NCBI RefSeq assembly: GCF_004342065.1
Contig: NZ_SLZU01000013.1
Span: forward strand, 62,001-126,000
Reading direction: 5' to 3'
DNA: 64,000 nucleotides
From: Primorskyibacter sedentarius
GTDB lineage: Bacteria > Pseudomonadota > Alphaproteobacteria > Rhodobacterales > Rhodobacteraceae
Made by a program: the position numbers and the translations under genes. Below the pieces are notes generated by a model, which was not told where the DNA came from, made no database searches, and saw nothing but the letters and a program-made list of their open reading frames with translations. Positions 53,399 to 60,599 of this stretch are shown here, in pieces (the first letter of the stretch is position 1; each line of letters begins with the position of its first letter).

Positions 53399-54958
53399 AT
53401 GGGCAGTACGGGCAGGACACGCAAACGGCATGGCGGGCGCGCGGGCAATGCGCTTCGCCGGGGCGGGGACGTTATCTCGCAGATGCCATGGCGCATTCCG
53501 GTCAATCTGGACGCCCCGACCGAGCCGCTGACCCAAGATGGCGTACTGGCGATCCATGACACCGCAATGCGGATCCTCGAAGAACTCGGCATGCAGTTTC
53601 TCAACCCCGAGGCGGTGGATATTCTCCGCAAGGCAGGCTGCACGATCGAAGGCGAAACCGTACGGATGGGCCGTGATTTCGTGATGGAAATGGTTGGCAA
53701 GGCGCCGGAGCAGTTCACCATCACGCCGCGCAACCCTGAGCGCGAAATCACGCTTGGCGGTGGGCATATCCTGTTCGGAAATGTCTCGTCCCCGCCAAAT
53801 TACTGGGACTTGTCGCTGGGCCGCAAAGTGCCCGGCACGCGCGAGATGTGTGCCAACCTGTTGCGGCTGACGCAATATTTCAACTGTATTCATTTTGCCG
53901 GCGGGTATCCGGTGGAACCGGTGGATGTGCATGCCTCTGTTCGCCATCTTGATGTGCTCTTCGACAAGCTGACGCTGACCGACAAGGTGCCGCATGCCTA
54001 TTCGCTGGGGCGCGAGAGGGTCGAAGACGTGATGGAGATGGTCCGCATCGCCGGCGGGCTGACCCATGAGGAATTCGAAGCCAAGCCGCGGATGTACACG
54101 AATATCAACTCTACCTCGCCGCTGAAGCATGACTTTCCAATGCTGGACGGATGGATGCGCTGCGCGCGGCGCGGGCAGGGCTGTGTGGTGACCCCCTTTA
54201 CACTGGCCGGTGCCATGGCGCCGGTGACGATGGCGGGCGCTGTCGCGCAGTCGCTCGCCGAGGGGCTGAGCGCCATTGCCCTTGCACAATACATCAATCC
54301 CGGCGTGCCGTGTGTGATCGGCACCTTCACCTCGAACGTCGATATGAAAAGCGGCGCGCCTGCCTTCGGGACACCTGAATATATGCGGGCGACCCAGATG
54401 ACCGGCCAGATGGCGCGGTTCTACGGACTGCCGCTGCGGTCCTCGGGAAGTTGTGCCGCGAACGTTCCGGACGGGCAGGCGATGTGGGAGACGTCCAACA
54501 GTCTGTGGGCTGCGGTGCAGTCGGGCACCAACATGGTCTATCACGCCGCCGGGTGGCTTGAAGGCGGGCTGATCGCCTCACCCGAAAAGTTCATCATGGA
54601 TTGCGAGATATTACAGCAAATACAACGCTATATGGAGCCGGAAGTCTGTGCGACCAGCCCTTCGGACCTGGCATTCGACGCCATCGCCGAGGTGGGGCAT
54701 GACGGGCACTTCTTCGGGGTTCAGCACACGCAGGACCGCTACACCACGGCGTTCTACCAACCCTTCCTGAGCGACTGGAAGAATTTCGAGGCCTGGGAAT
54801 CGGCTGGTGCGGCCTGGACGCCGGAACGCGCCAACCAAGTCTATCACAGTATTCTTGACGATTTTGAACCGCCTCCGATGGACATTGCCGTTCGCGAGGA
54901 GCTTGAGGCGTTCGTTACCCGCCGTAGGGCCGAGGGCGGAGCGCCGACCGACTACTGA
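53399..54958 (+). CDS. MttB-superfamily methyltransferase homolog
   Basis: A 519-residue protein of the COG5598 family, a (beta/alpha)8 barrel: RILEELGMQFLNPEAVDILRKAGCTIEGETVRMGRDFV, ITPRNPEREITLGGGHILFGNVSSPPNYWD, SLGRERVEDVMEMVRIAGGLTHEEF, and GLSAIALAQYINPGVPCVIGTFTSNVDMKSGAPAFGTPEYM. Related methyltransferases move a methyl group from a quaternary amine to a corrinoid protein. This gene has no in-frame TAG, so it is a non-pyrrolysine member. No corrinoid protein or reductive-activase gene is in the window. ATG 53399 follows GGGAGAG. Confidence 0.88.
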   Translation: MGSTGRTRKRHGGRAGNALRRGGDVISQMPWRIPVNLDAPTEPLTQDGVLAIHDTAMRILEELGMQFLNPEAVDILRKAGCTIEGETVRMGRDFVMEMVGKAPEQFTITPRNPEREITLGGGHILFGNVSSPPNYWDLSLGRKVPGTREMCANLLRLTQYFNCIHFAGGYPVEPVDVHASVRHLDVLFDKLTLTDKVPHAYSLGRERVEDVMEMVRIAGGLTHEEFEAKPRMYTNINSTSPLKHDFPMLDGWMRCARRGQGCVVTPFTLAGAMAPVTMAGAVAQSLAEGLSAIALAQYINPGVPCVIGTFTSNVDMKSGAPAFGTPEYMRATQMTGQMARFYGLPLRSSGSCAANVPDGQAMWETSNSLWAAVQSGTNMVYHAAGWLEGGLIASPEKFIMDCEILQQIQRYMEPEVCATSPSDLAFDAIAEVGHDGHFFGVQHTQDRYTTAFYQPFLSDWKNFEAWESAGAAWTPERANQVYHSILDDFEPPPMDIAVREELEAFVTRRRAEGGAPTDY

Positions 54959-55025
54959 AAGGCTCTGTCATCTCGATAAAATTGTAGCGGTTCAGGGAAC
55001 GTTAAACCTGTGTATGGCAAAGTGG

Positions 55026-55042
55026 ACCCCTGATACAGGGGT
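55026..55042 (+). promoter_or_regulatory. Hairpin covering the ribosome site of the H-NOX-like gene
   Basis: ACCCCTG (55026-55032) pairs perfectly with CAGGGGT (55036-55042) around ATA. The 3' arm contains AGGGG, the only ribosome-binding sequence before ATG 55050. If formed in the messenger it would hide that site, so the downstream pair could be controlled at translation. The 91-base gap since the MttB gene shows no clear promoter. Confidence 0.5.
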
Positions 55043-55049
55043 GGATCGG

Positions 55050-55667
55050 ATGCACGGGCTTATCAATAGGACAATTCAATGTTTTGTGCGTGATACCTAT
55101 GGCCCGCAGGCTTGGGACAGAATCGCGCTACGGGCCGGGACGGGCATCACGAGTTTCGAATCGATGCTGGTATACGAAGATGAGGTTACCAGCATCTTCC
55201 TTAATGCTTGCAGCGCGGATTTGAACAAACCACTGGATGGGTTGCTGGAGGATATCGGGACCTATCTCGTTTCCCATCCGAACACGGAATCCTTGCGCCG
55301 CCTTCTGCGCTTTGGTGGCGGGGATTTCGTAGAGTTTCTACAATCTCTGGACGATTTGCCGGAACGCGCGCGTCTGGCGGTTTCGGATCTGGAACTGCCA
55401 GAACTTGAACTTCACGAATACGGGGCGGTCGATTACCGGCTCGTCTGTCGATCGCCGATGCCCGGATTTGGCCATGTGCTTGTTGGTGTCTTGCGTACGA
55501 TGGCCGATGACTACGGCACGTTGGCCTGCCTTGACTACGGGGAGGGGGAAGGCCTCGAGGAATTCGTTGAAATCACGCTTTTTGAGACAGAATATTCGGT
55601 AGGGCGCAGTTTTACTCTTGGCGGACACATTGCCCAACCCGTGGAGGGCAGCGCAGATGATCGCTAA
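55050..55667 (+). CDS. H-NOX (HNOB) domain protein lacking the haem ligand
   Basis: A 205-residue protein with the H-NOX N-terminal part MHGLINRTIQCFVRDTYGPQAWDRI and the helical core LLEDIGTYLVSHPNTESLRRLLRFGGGDFVEFLQSLDDLPERARLAVSDLELPEL. The residue that should be the proximal His is Pro104 (SLDDLPERAR). The YxSxR haem-propionate motif appears as C133-R-S135-P-M137. Spacing between these positions (29 residues) equals that in classic H-NOX, so the alignment is firm. Loss of NO and haem binding is thus likely. It shares 11 bases with the downstream cyclase gene. Confidence 0.85.
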   Translation: MHGLINRTIQCFVRDTYGPQAWDRIALRAGTGITSFESMLVYEDEVTSIFLNACSADLNKPLDGLLEDIGTYLVSHPNTESLRRLLRFGGGDFVEFLQSLDDLPERARLAVSDLELPELELHEYGAVDYRLVCRSPMPGFGHVLVGVLRTMADDYGTLACLDYGEGEGLEEFVEITLFETEYSVGRSFTLGGHIAQPVEGSADDR

Positions 55668-56640
55668 GACAGCGCTGGACACCCTTTGCCCAATGCACCT
55701 GACCGTGGACGCCTCAGGGCAAATCCAACACGCGGGCCCCACGCTGGCAAAACTGCGGCCAAAGGCTCAACTGGTCGGGAAACAGTTGTTTGAGGTTTTT
55801 GACTTACATCGTCCACAGGGTATCAGCCATATGGCGGAGTTGTTGGCGATCTCCGGGCGGAAGCTTCAGCTGCGGTTTCGCGATCCGCCATGTACAGGGT
55901 TGAAGGCGGTGCTGGTGCCGGATGGTGAAGGGGGCGCAGTCGTGAATTTGTCATTCGGCATCTCGGTCGTCGATAGCGTGCGTGATTACCACCTGACAAA
56001 CGCCGATTTCGCGCCCACCGACCTCACCGTCGAAATGCTCTATCTGGTTGAGGCAAAATCCGCTGCGATGGAAGCGTCACGCCTTTTGAACCAGCGGTTG
56101 CAGGGGGCACGTATCGCAGCTGAGGAACAGGCCTATACCGACACCCTGACCGGGCTGAAGAATAGGCGGGCGATGGATCACATCCTGTCACGTCTGCTCG
56201 CGACCGACCGGACCGTGTCCGTGATGCATCTCGATCTGGACTATTTCAAACAGGTCAATGACCAGCACGGTCATGCGGCAGGGGACACAGTGTTGAAACA
56301 GGTGTCATCTCGCATGCTGGAGGTGACACGAGAAAGCGATACGGTTGTACGCTTTGGCGGTGACGAATTCCTGCTGATTTTCCCGGACCTCACGAACACG
56401 TTGAAACTGTCCCAAATGGCGCGCCGCCTCATAGACCGTATCGAGGCCCCAATCTCCTTCGGGGGCCACAATTGCGAAGTGTCGGTCAGTATTGGCATTG
56501 CGATGCATGACGGGTCGCACGGAAAAGCCGTCGGCGCACTGATCGCAGAGGCGGATGAGGCACTTTATAACTCAAAGGGCAGGGGGCGCGCCTGCTATAG
56601 TTTCCACGCTCACGCAGGTCCGCACGAAGCCAGATTTTGA
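55657..56640 (+). CDS. HNOBA-GGDEF diguanylate cyclase
   Basis: A 327-residue protein. Residues about 8-110 form a PAS-like HNOBA domain (CPMHLTVDASGQIQHAG, LFEVFDLHRPQGISHMAEL, LQLRFRDPPCTGLKAVLVP). A helical connector follows (FAPTDLTVEMLYLVEAKSAAMEASRLLNQRLQGARIAAEEQAY), as in guanylate-cyclase linkers. The GGDEF domain follows (DTLTGLKNRRAMD, LDLDYFKQVNDQHGHAAGD, RFGGDEFLLIF) with the I-site RESD five residues before the motif. Its ATG is inside the H-NOX gene, preceded by GGAGGG. It would make cyclic di-GMP, with activity set by the H-NOX-like partner. Confidence 0.9.
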   Translation: MIAKTALDTLCPMHLTVDASGQIQHAGPTLAKLRPKAQLVGKQLFEVFDLHRPQGISHMAELLAISGRKLQLRFRDPPCTGLKAVLVPDGEGGAVVNLSFGISVVDSVRDYHLTNADFAPTDLTVEMLYLVEAKSAAMEASRLLNQRLQGARIAAEEQAYTDTLTGLKNRRAMDHILSRLLATDRTVSVMHLDLDYFKQVNDQHGHAAGDTVLKQVSSRMLEVTRESDTVVRFGGDEFLLIFPDLTNTLKLSQMARRLIDRIEAPISFGGHNCEVSVSIGIAMHDGSHGKAVGALIAEADEALYNSKGRGRACYSFHAHAGPHEARF

Positions 56641-56751
56641 GAATTCAAAGCACTTCGCGTGCCTAATTCGGCAGGCGGTTCGATGCGGATGAATTTTTTG
56701 ATCTAGAGGGCTTGATACGGCGGAGCCTATTGCGTAAGTAGCGGCTCACGT

Positions 56752-56826
56752 TGGGGTGTAGCCAAGCGGTAAGGCATCGGTTTTTGGTACCGTGTATCGT
56801 AGGTTCGAATCCTACCACCCCAGCCA
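56752..56826 (+). tRNA. tRNA-Gln (anticodon TTG)
   Basis: A 75-base tRNA with acceptor arms TGGGGTG (56752-56758) and CACCCCA (56816-56822), discriminator G and encoded CCA. The D arm GCCAAGCGGTAAGGC, anticodon loop TTTTGGT with anticodon TTG, and T arm TAGGTTCGAATCCTA are normal for bacterial glutamine tRNAs. The recombinase gene starts shortly downstream, so its 3' half is probably the attachment site of the island. Confidence 0.95.
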
Positions 56827-56880
56827 ACTTCTTCCGAAAGCACAACAAAACAAGGGTTTATCTGCCCTTTCTTCACCTCG

Positions 56881-56922
56881 TGTATCCCAGTCACCTGACA
56901 GTGGGATACATGGTGGGATACA
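56881..56922. repeat. Inverted and direct repeats before the integrase gene
   Basis: TGTATCCCA (56881-56889) is inverted as TGGGATACA (56902-56910), and the latter is repeated directly at 56914-56922. The three copies sit 55-97 bases after the tRNA, between it and the recombinase start. They resemble arm-type sites to which integrases or excisionases bind, or operators for the integrase gene. Confidence 0.6.
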
Positions 56923-56983
56923 TCCCCCCGTTTCCAACATCGGTTTTAACAAACGCGCACGCAGCCGCGTTGGTCCCTACCTC

Positions 56984-59080
56984 ATGCGTCGTGGCCGCGT
57001 CTTCTACTTCATGAAGCGGCTGCCCAAACAATTTTCCTGTGGGGGTTCAAACCAGTTTTTGCGCATGTCCTTACGTACCGAATTCCCGCTCGACGCCGTG
57101 GTGCGGGCCGGAAGCCTGCTCGCGGTCTACGAGCAGAAGGAACCGGAAATCGTGGACGCCCTGAACAAGAACGAGATGTCCCCGCGACATGCACATGCCC
57201 TATTGAAGGCACAGCTACGGAACGAACTCTCGCGCTTTCTGCACCAGCAGAGTTCAACGACATCGCTATCGGACGCGGAAATCGATGAGCGTGTTGCAGC
57301 GCTGCAGGCCGAGAACAGCGCGTTAAAAGCGGCCATTCGACGAAAGGACTGGACAGCGGTGGAACCCGCATTGTCAGCCGCCGGTAAAGCAACCTCTATT
57401 CCCGTGTCACCACCCATAGCGCCTGATCTGGGACGCCGCGCGGCCTCATTGCAACGGCAGATAAACGAAGTCGAAATCGAAGTCCTGGAGGGCGAGGATG
57501 TCCGGGTTGCTGCTGCCCATCTCTTGTCGGACGACGAAAACAAGGACTTCGACCGCTTCATCAAGGGCGAAATAACCGTCTCTGCTGCTGTTCAAAGCGC
57601 GATCGAAAACGCAACTTCAAAGGACATGGCGAACAAATACTCGGGCACGGGCAAGATTTTGCTGGAGTTTTGGGGCGATGTGCCGTTGTCGACAGTGACC
57701 CCGGAAACGGTCAAAGACCTAATGTGGCTCATTCAGCGAATACCGTCACAGCATGGCAAGAAGCACGGCAACAACCGTTTCGTGAAGGATCGCCGCAATG
57801 CGACCAAACGCGAAGAGATCGAATTCGCGGATCTGCATGATGCTTCGGTGCGGGCGGAAATCGAAGCCAATGAAATGCTGCCATTGACAGAAAAGCGTGC
57901 CCGTCTTGCAGAGAGCCTGGTGCCGCGGCTCACGATGACCACAGTTGAGCATCACCTCGACCGCTTGCATGCCATTTTCAGAATTGCCCAGGAAAACCTT
58001 GGCTATTCCGGACAAACACGCTTTCTGACGCACACGAAGATGAAGCAGTACATCAAGCAGGAGCTTGAGAAGAAAAAAGATCCGCTTCTGGTGCGAAAGG
58101 ATAAACCCAAGAACCGCGATTCCTGGTCGCACGAGCGGCTCAAGACGCTCTTGATGTCGCCGATTTACACTGGCTGCAAGTCAAAGAGCCGCCGCTGGCA
58201 GCCTGGAAATGTGATCGTTCGGGACGCGAATTATTGGGTCCCATTGCTGGTCATGATGCTTGGGTCGAGAATCCTGGAAATCCTGCAGCTGAAAAAGACG
58301 GATCTGATTGTTCACAACGGTGTTCTTTGCCTGTCGGTCGGTATTACATCCGAGCACCGTGTGAAGACGGACGACTCCAAAAGGTTCCTGCCTCTGCCCC
58401 GGCTTCTGATCGACCTTGGCTTTGCGCAATGGGTTCATTCCTTGCCCGCGGAACAACGGCTTCTGTTTCCTTCGCCTGCAGGCGGAGCGGATATTGCAGC
58501 GATTGCCGGGAATTTCGGGAAGAAGCTCAAGACGTGTTTCAAGCGGCTTGAGATCGCCGATTGGAACGAGGATTTCTACGCCCTGCGTAAGACGCTGAGT
58601 AGCGCTCTTGACGACGCGGGTGTGCCCGAAAGCAGACGCAAGGCAATTGCGGGCCATGCCGGGGGATCTACCCTCAACCAACACTACACGAAACGAAACG
58701 TATCTACACTCAAATCGGAATTGGAGAAGTTCGACCTCAAAGTATCCGTCAGGTATTCAGATAAGCATGGGCATCCGGTGATAGGTGCTTGCGATCTTGT
58801 CGCCAAACCATCTGCGATTGTCGAAGTTGAGCTGGCGGCGGATGAAACTGCGAGCGCCGTTCGCGTCACATCTATGCAGTGCGGAAAAATCCTGGTGGAC
58901 GCGAAGCTCGCGGAGATGGAGCAGAGGAAATCACAAACCCGTTCCTGCAAGCGCTGGACGCCCCCGGAAATTGCCGCTCGGCTTCGCAGCATCAGCGAAA
59001 CGTATGAGCTTTCATTGCCGCAGACCCCGCAGCGAAGGCAGGCGGTAGAAAATCTCATGACGTTCGGCCACGACAGTTGA
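56984..59080 (+). CDS. Large tyrosine recombinase (integrase)
   Basis: A 698-residue tRNA-associated integrase. The N-terminus (MRRGRVFYFMKRLPKQF) is the short DUF6538-like arm-binding part, followed by a long helical region and a SAM-like core-binding domain (residues about 190-350). Catalytic residues: Arg429 (LGSRILEILQL), Lys461 (HRVKTDDSKR), Arg535 (FYALRKT, with Tyr in place of the first His), His558 (AGHAGG) and Tyr568 nucleophile (NQHYTKR). The ATG at 56984 is the first in frame, since no other start lies between it and the tRNA. It would excise and integrate the island. Confidence 0.88.
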   Translation: MRRGRVFYFMKRLPKQFSCGGSNQFLRMSLRTEFPLDAVVRAGSLLAVYEQKEPEIVDALNKNEMSPRHAHALLKAQLRNELSRFLHQQSSTTSLSDAEIDERVAALQAENSALKAAIRRKDWTAVEPALSAAGKATSIPVSPPIAPDLGRRAASLQRQINEVEIEVLEGEDVRVAAAHLLSDDENKDFDRFIKGEITVSAAVQSAIENATSKDMANKYSGTGKILLEFWGDVPLSTVTPETVKDLMWLIQRIPSQHGKKHGNNRFVKDRRNATKREEIEFADLHDASVRAEIEANEMLPLTEKRARLAESLVPRLTMTTVEHHLDRLHAIFRIAQENLGYSGQTRFLTHTKMKQYIKQELEKKKDPLLVRKDKPKNRDSWSHERLKTLLMSPIYTGCKSKSRRWQPGNVIVRDANYWVPLLVMMLGSRILEILQLKKTDLIVHNGVLCLSVGITSEHRVKTDDSKRFLPLPRLLIDLGFAQWVHSLPAEQRLLFPSPAGGADIAAIAGNFGKKLKTCFKRLEIADWNEDFYALRKTLSSALDDAGVPESRRKAIAGHAGGSTLNQHYTKRNVSTLKSELEKFDLKVSVRYSDKHGHPVIGACDLVAKPSAIVEVELAADETASAVRVTSMQCGKILVDAKLAEMEQRKSQTRSCKRWTPPEIAARLRSISETYELSLPQTPQRRQAVENLMTFGHDS

Positions 59081-59097
59081 ACAAAGCGATCTGAGAT

Positions 59098-59130
59098 CCC
59101 CGCCACCCCCCCCCGGGGGGGGTGGCGGGG
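59098..59130 (+). terminator. Very GC-rich hairpin after the integrase gene
   Basis: CCCCGCCA plus eight of nine C residues (59098-59114) pairs with eight G residues plus TGGCGGGG (59115-59130), a stem of 16 pairs around a single spare C. It starts 17 bases after the integrase stop. No T-run follows. It may stop transcription or hold the messenger 3' end. The run of nine C and eight G is prone to slippage. Confidence 0.6.
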
Positions 59131-59442
59131 TCTAAAGAAATTCAGCAAAGTTTCGAAGTCTGGACAGCGAAGAATGAAATGCCGCTCGGCACCGAACGAT
59201 TCTGACCAGTGCAAACCGATGATGGCCCCTTCGAACAGGTCGGCTGGCTACGATGCAAACCTGCCCGAAAGGCCGCACCAGATTACCGGGTCCGATACCC
59301 GAGACAAGTTTGGCAGATATTCGAAGCACGATGCTGATCTCGTATGCCGAAGGTTCACCGCTGCAAGTGTTCGTAGATCACGTTAAGTCGTACCGATCCC
59401 GCGTTGGCATGAAGTGTCGATTGAAACCGAGCAAATAAATCA
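59131..59442. other. Intergenic stretch in the island
   Basis: Part of a 395-base gap between the integrase and the convergent unknown genes. A 61-codon frame (59253-59438, +) has no ribosome site and no recognisable content and is not called. No symmetrical elements other than the hairpins at both ends were seen. Confidence 0.35.
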
Positions 59443-59471
59443 GAGGGCCAGGGGGATCACCCCTGGCCCTC
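59431..59471 (-). terminator. Intrinsic terminator of the two unknown island genes
   Basis: GAGGGCCAGGGG (59443-59454) and CCCCTGGCCCTC (59460-59471) form a perfect 12-bp stem with a GATCA loop. Read on the minus strand it starts 4 bases after the stop codon of the 141-residue gene and is followed by TGATTTATTTG, a T-rich tail. It fits an intrinsic terminator for the minus-strand operon. Confidence 0.88.
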
Positions 59472-59475
59472 ATGC

Positions 59476-59901
59476 TCATAGGCCGAATCCTTCGACGAGC
59501 CTGTGCGCCCTCAAAAGGAGGCGCCAGTGTTGGAGCGCGTCGGCGAGCGCGGTCAGGCTGTCGGCGGCGGAGCGGAGCTCGGGGCTGCGCTCTGACTTGG
59601 CGTCGAACCAGTAGCCACCATGCGGGTTGTGGTCGTCCGGAACGAAGGTCCTGGTGGCCTCGGTCTCTGACAGACTTTTGAGCCGCTCCGCCAGGTGCCG
59701 CATGTCCTCCGGGACACCCCGGTCGAAGACTGCGTCCTCGCCCAGGGTTTTCTGAAACAACCTGATATGGCGACACATCGTCCGATCCAGAGCGCCGCTG
59801 GCCTCTACCGCGTCCAGGGCAAATGCCGCCTCGAGGGCGAGCTTCAGCACTTGGTAGAGCGCAGATTGCGCCTGTTGGTGCTTGCCTGGATGACAGCTCA
59901 T
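59476..59901 (-). CDS. Hypothetical protein, island gene
   Basis: A 141-residue protein with no recognised family. It is mostly helical (QSALYQVLKLALEAAFALDAVEASGALDRTMCRHIRLFQKTLG and AADSLTALADALQHWRLLLRAHRLV), with a polar middle (TFVPDDHNPHGGYWFD). It has no signal peptide or membrane helix. It overlaps the upstream gene by four bases (ATGA), so translation is coupled. High GC at third codon positions supports it as a real gene. It is followed at once by a strong terminator. Confidence 0.75.
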   Translation of the reverse strand: MSCHPGKHQQAQSALYQVLKLALEAAFALDAVEASGALDRTMCRHIRLFQKTLGEDAVFDRGVPEDMRHLAERLKSLSETEATRTFVPDDHNPHGGYWFDAKSERSPELRSAADSLTALADALQHWRLLLRAHRLVEGFGL

Positions 59902-60290
59902 ACGCGGACCTCCGAAGCTTTGCCGGGCGCGTAGCCTTCGAAGGCGGAATGCGCTTCACGGGCATGGCCCTCCAGGGCAGCGTCCAACTCGTCTGCCAGC
60001 AGGCAGATGTCCTCGACACAAGGATCCGCGGGATCCAGGCAGGCAAAATGCGCCGCCTCGGGACTGTCGAGATCGTCGACATAATGCAGCGTCAACAGAT
60101 CGTGGACAGACTGCATGTCGGCCAGTCGCCTGCGGGTGAGCGGCGCACCCGACGCGAGCGCATCCAGGATCGCCTGGACCTTCCGGAGCCAGGGCAAGCC
60201 ACCCAGCAAAAAGGCAGCGTTCTGCAGCCCCTGCGCGTTGGATTGAAAGAAGCTGTGCAAAGCGCACGGCGGTGTGGGGATATCGAACAT
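59898..60290 (-). CDS. Hypothetical protein, island gene
   Basis: A 130-residue protein beginning MFDIPTPPCALHSFFQSNAQGLQNAAFLLGGLPWLRKVQAILDALASG. It is acidic and helical, with four cysteines. No recognised domain. ATG 60290 is chosen because GGGAGA lies six bases upstream, and the longer open frame has no support. Coding bias is strong. It is the first gene of the minus-strand pair and is coupled to the next. It may be cargo of the island or an accessory of the recombinases; the sequence gives no answer. Confidence 0.75.
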   Translation of the reverse strand: MFDIPTPPCALHSFFQSNAQGLQNAAFLLGGLPWLRKVQAILDALASGAPLTRRRLADMQSVHDLLTLHYVDDLDSPEAAHFACLDPADPCVEDICLLADELDAALEGHAREAHSAFEGYAPGKASEVRV

Positions 60291-60395
60291 TGCGTTCTCC
60301 CTTTTTTGCTCTTGGCACCATGCCAATCGCTACAAAACCGACAGGCGTCTCCTTTCCGTGTCGGGGGTTCAGGTTTCTCATTATTTTTGTTGTTG
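60291..60395. promoter_or_regulatory. Upstream region of the unknown gene pair
   Basis: This gap (60291-60599 in full, 309 bases) holds the promoter region of the minus-strand pair. TTGGCA (60312-60317) and TGCCAA (60321-60326) form a 6-bp dyad with a 3-base spacer, 22 bases upstream of the start at 60290, a likely operator position. The rest of the gap, 60462-60599, shows nothing further. Confidence 0.4.
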
Positions 60396-60461
60396 GATCG
60401 CTCCGCTGTTCTCAACGCAGCTCTCACAATAGGGAGATGCGCTGAGAACGGTGGGGCGATC
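60396..60461 (+). repeat. Long inverted repeat, candidate structured RNA on the + strand
   Basis: The arms 60396-60419 and 60438-60461 match at 20 of 24 positions as an inverted repeat. In + strand RNA three of the four mismatches become G-U pairs, so 23 of 24 pair. Inside, CTCTC (60421-60425) pairs with GGGAG (60432-60436), again with one G-U, leaving a 6-base loop ACAATA. No T-run follows on either strand, so it is not a standard terminator. It may be a small RNA, a processed hairpin or a recombination site. Confidence 0.5.
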
Positions 60462-60599
60462 AAAGAGTGGATTGTCCGGTGGTCATCAGTGGGCCAAATC
60501 GGCTGTCCTCGGGTGAAGCCGACAAGGGCAGGGCGCTCTCCCTGACCCCTTGAACCGCATGGTCCAATCAGGACAGCATTTGCGCCATAACGCAGACCC

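Noticed and set aside
56792-56983. Integrase start within the tRNA
   Set aside because: The frame is open through the tRNA with a GTG, but this would translate the tRNA gene. The N-terminal domain fits the ATG at 56984.
59253-59438. A 61-codon + strand frame in the island gap
   Set aside because: No ribosome site, no recognisable composition or family, and codon use unlike its neighbours.
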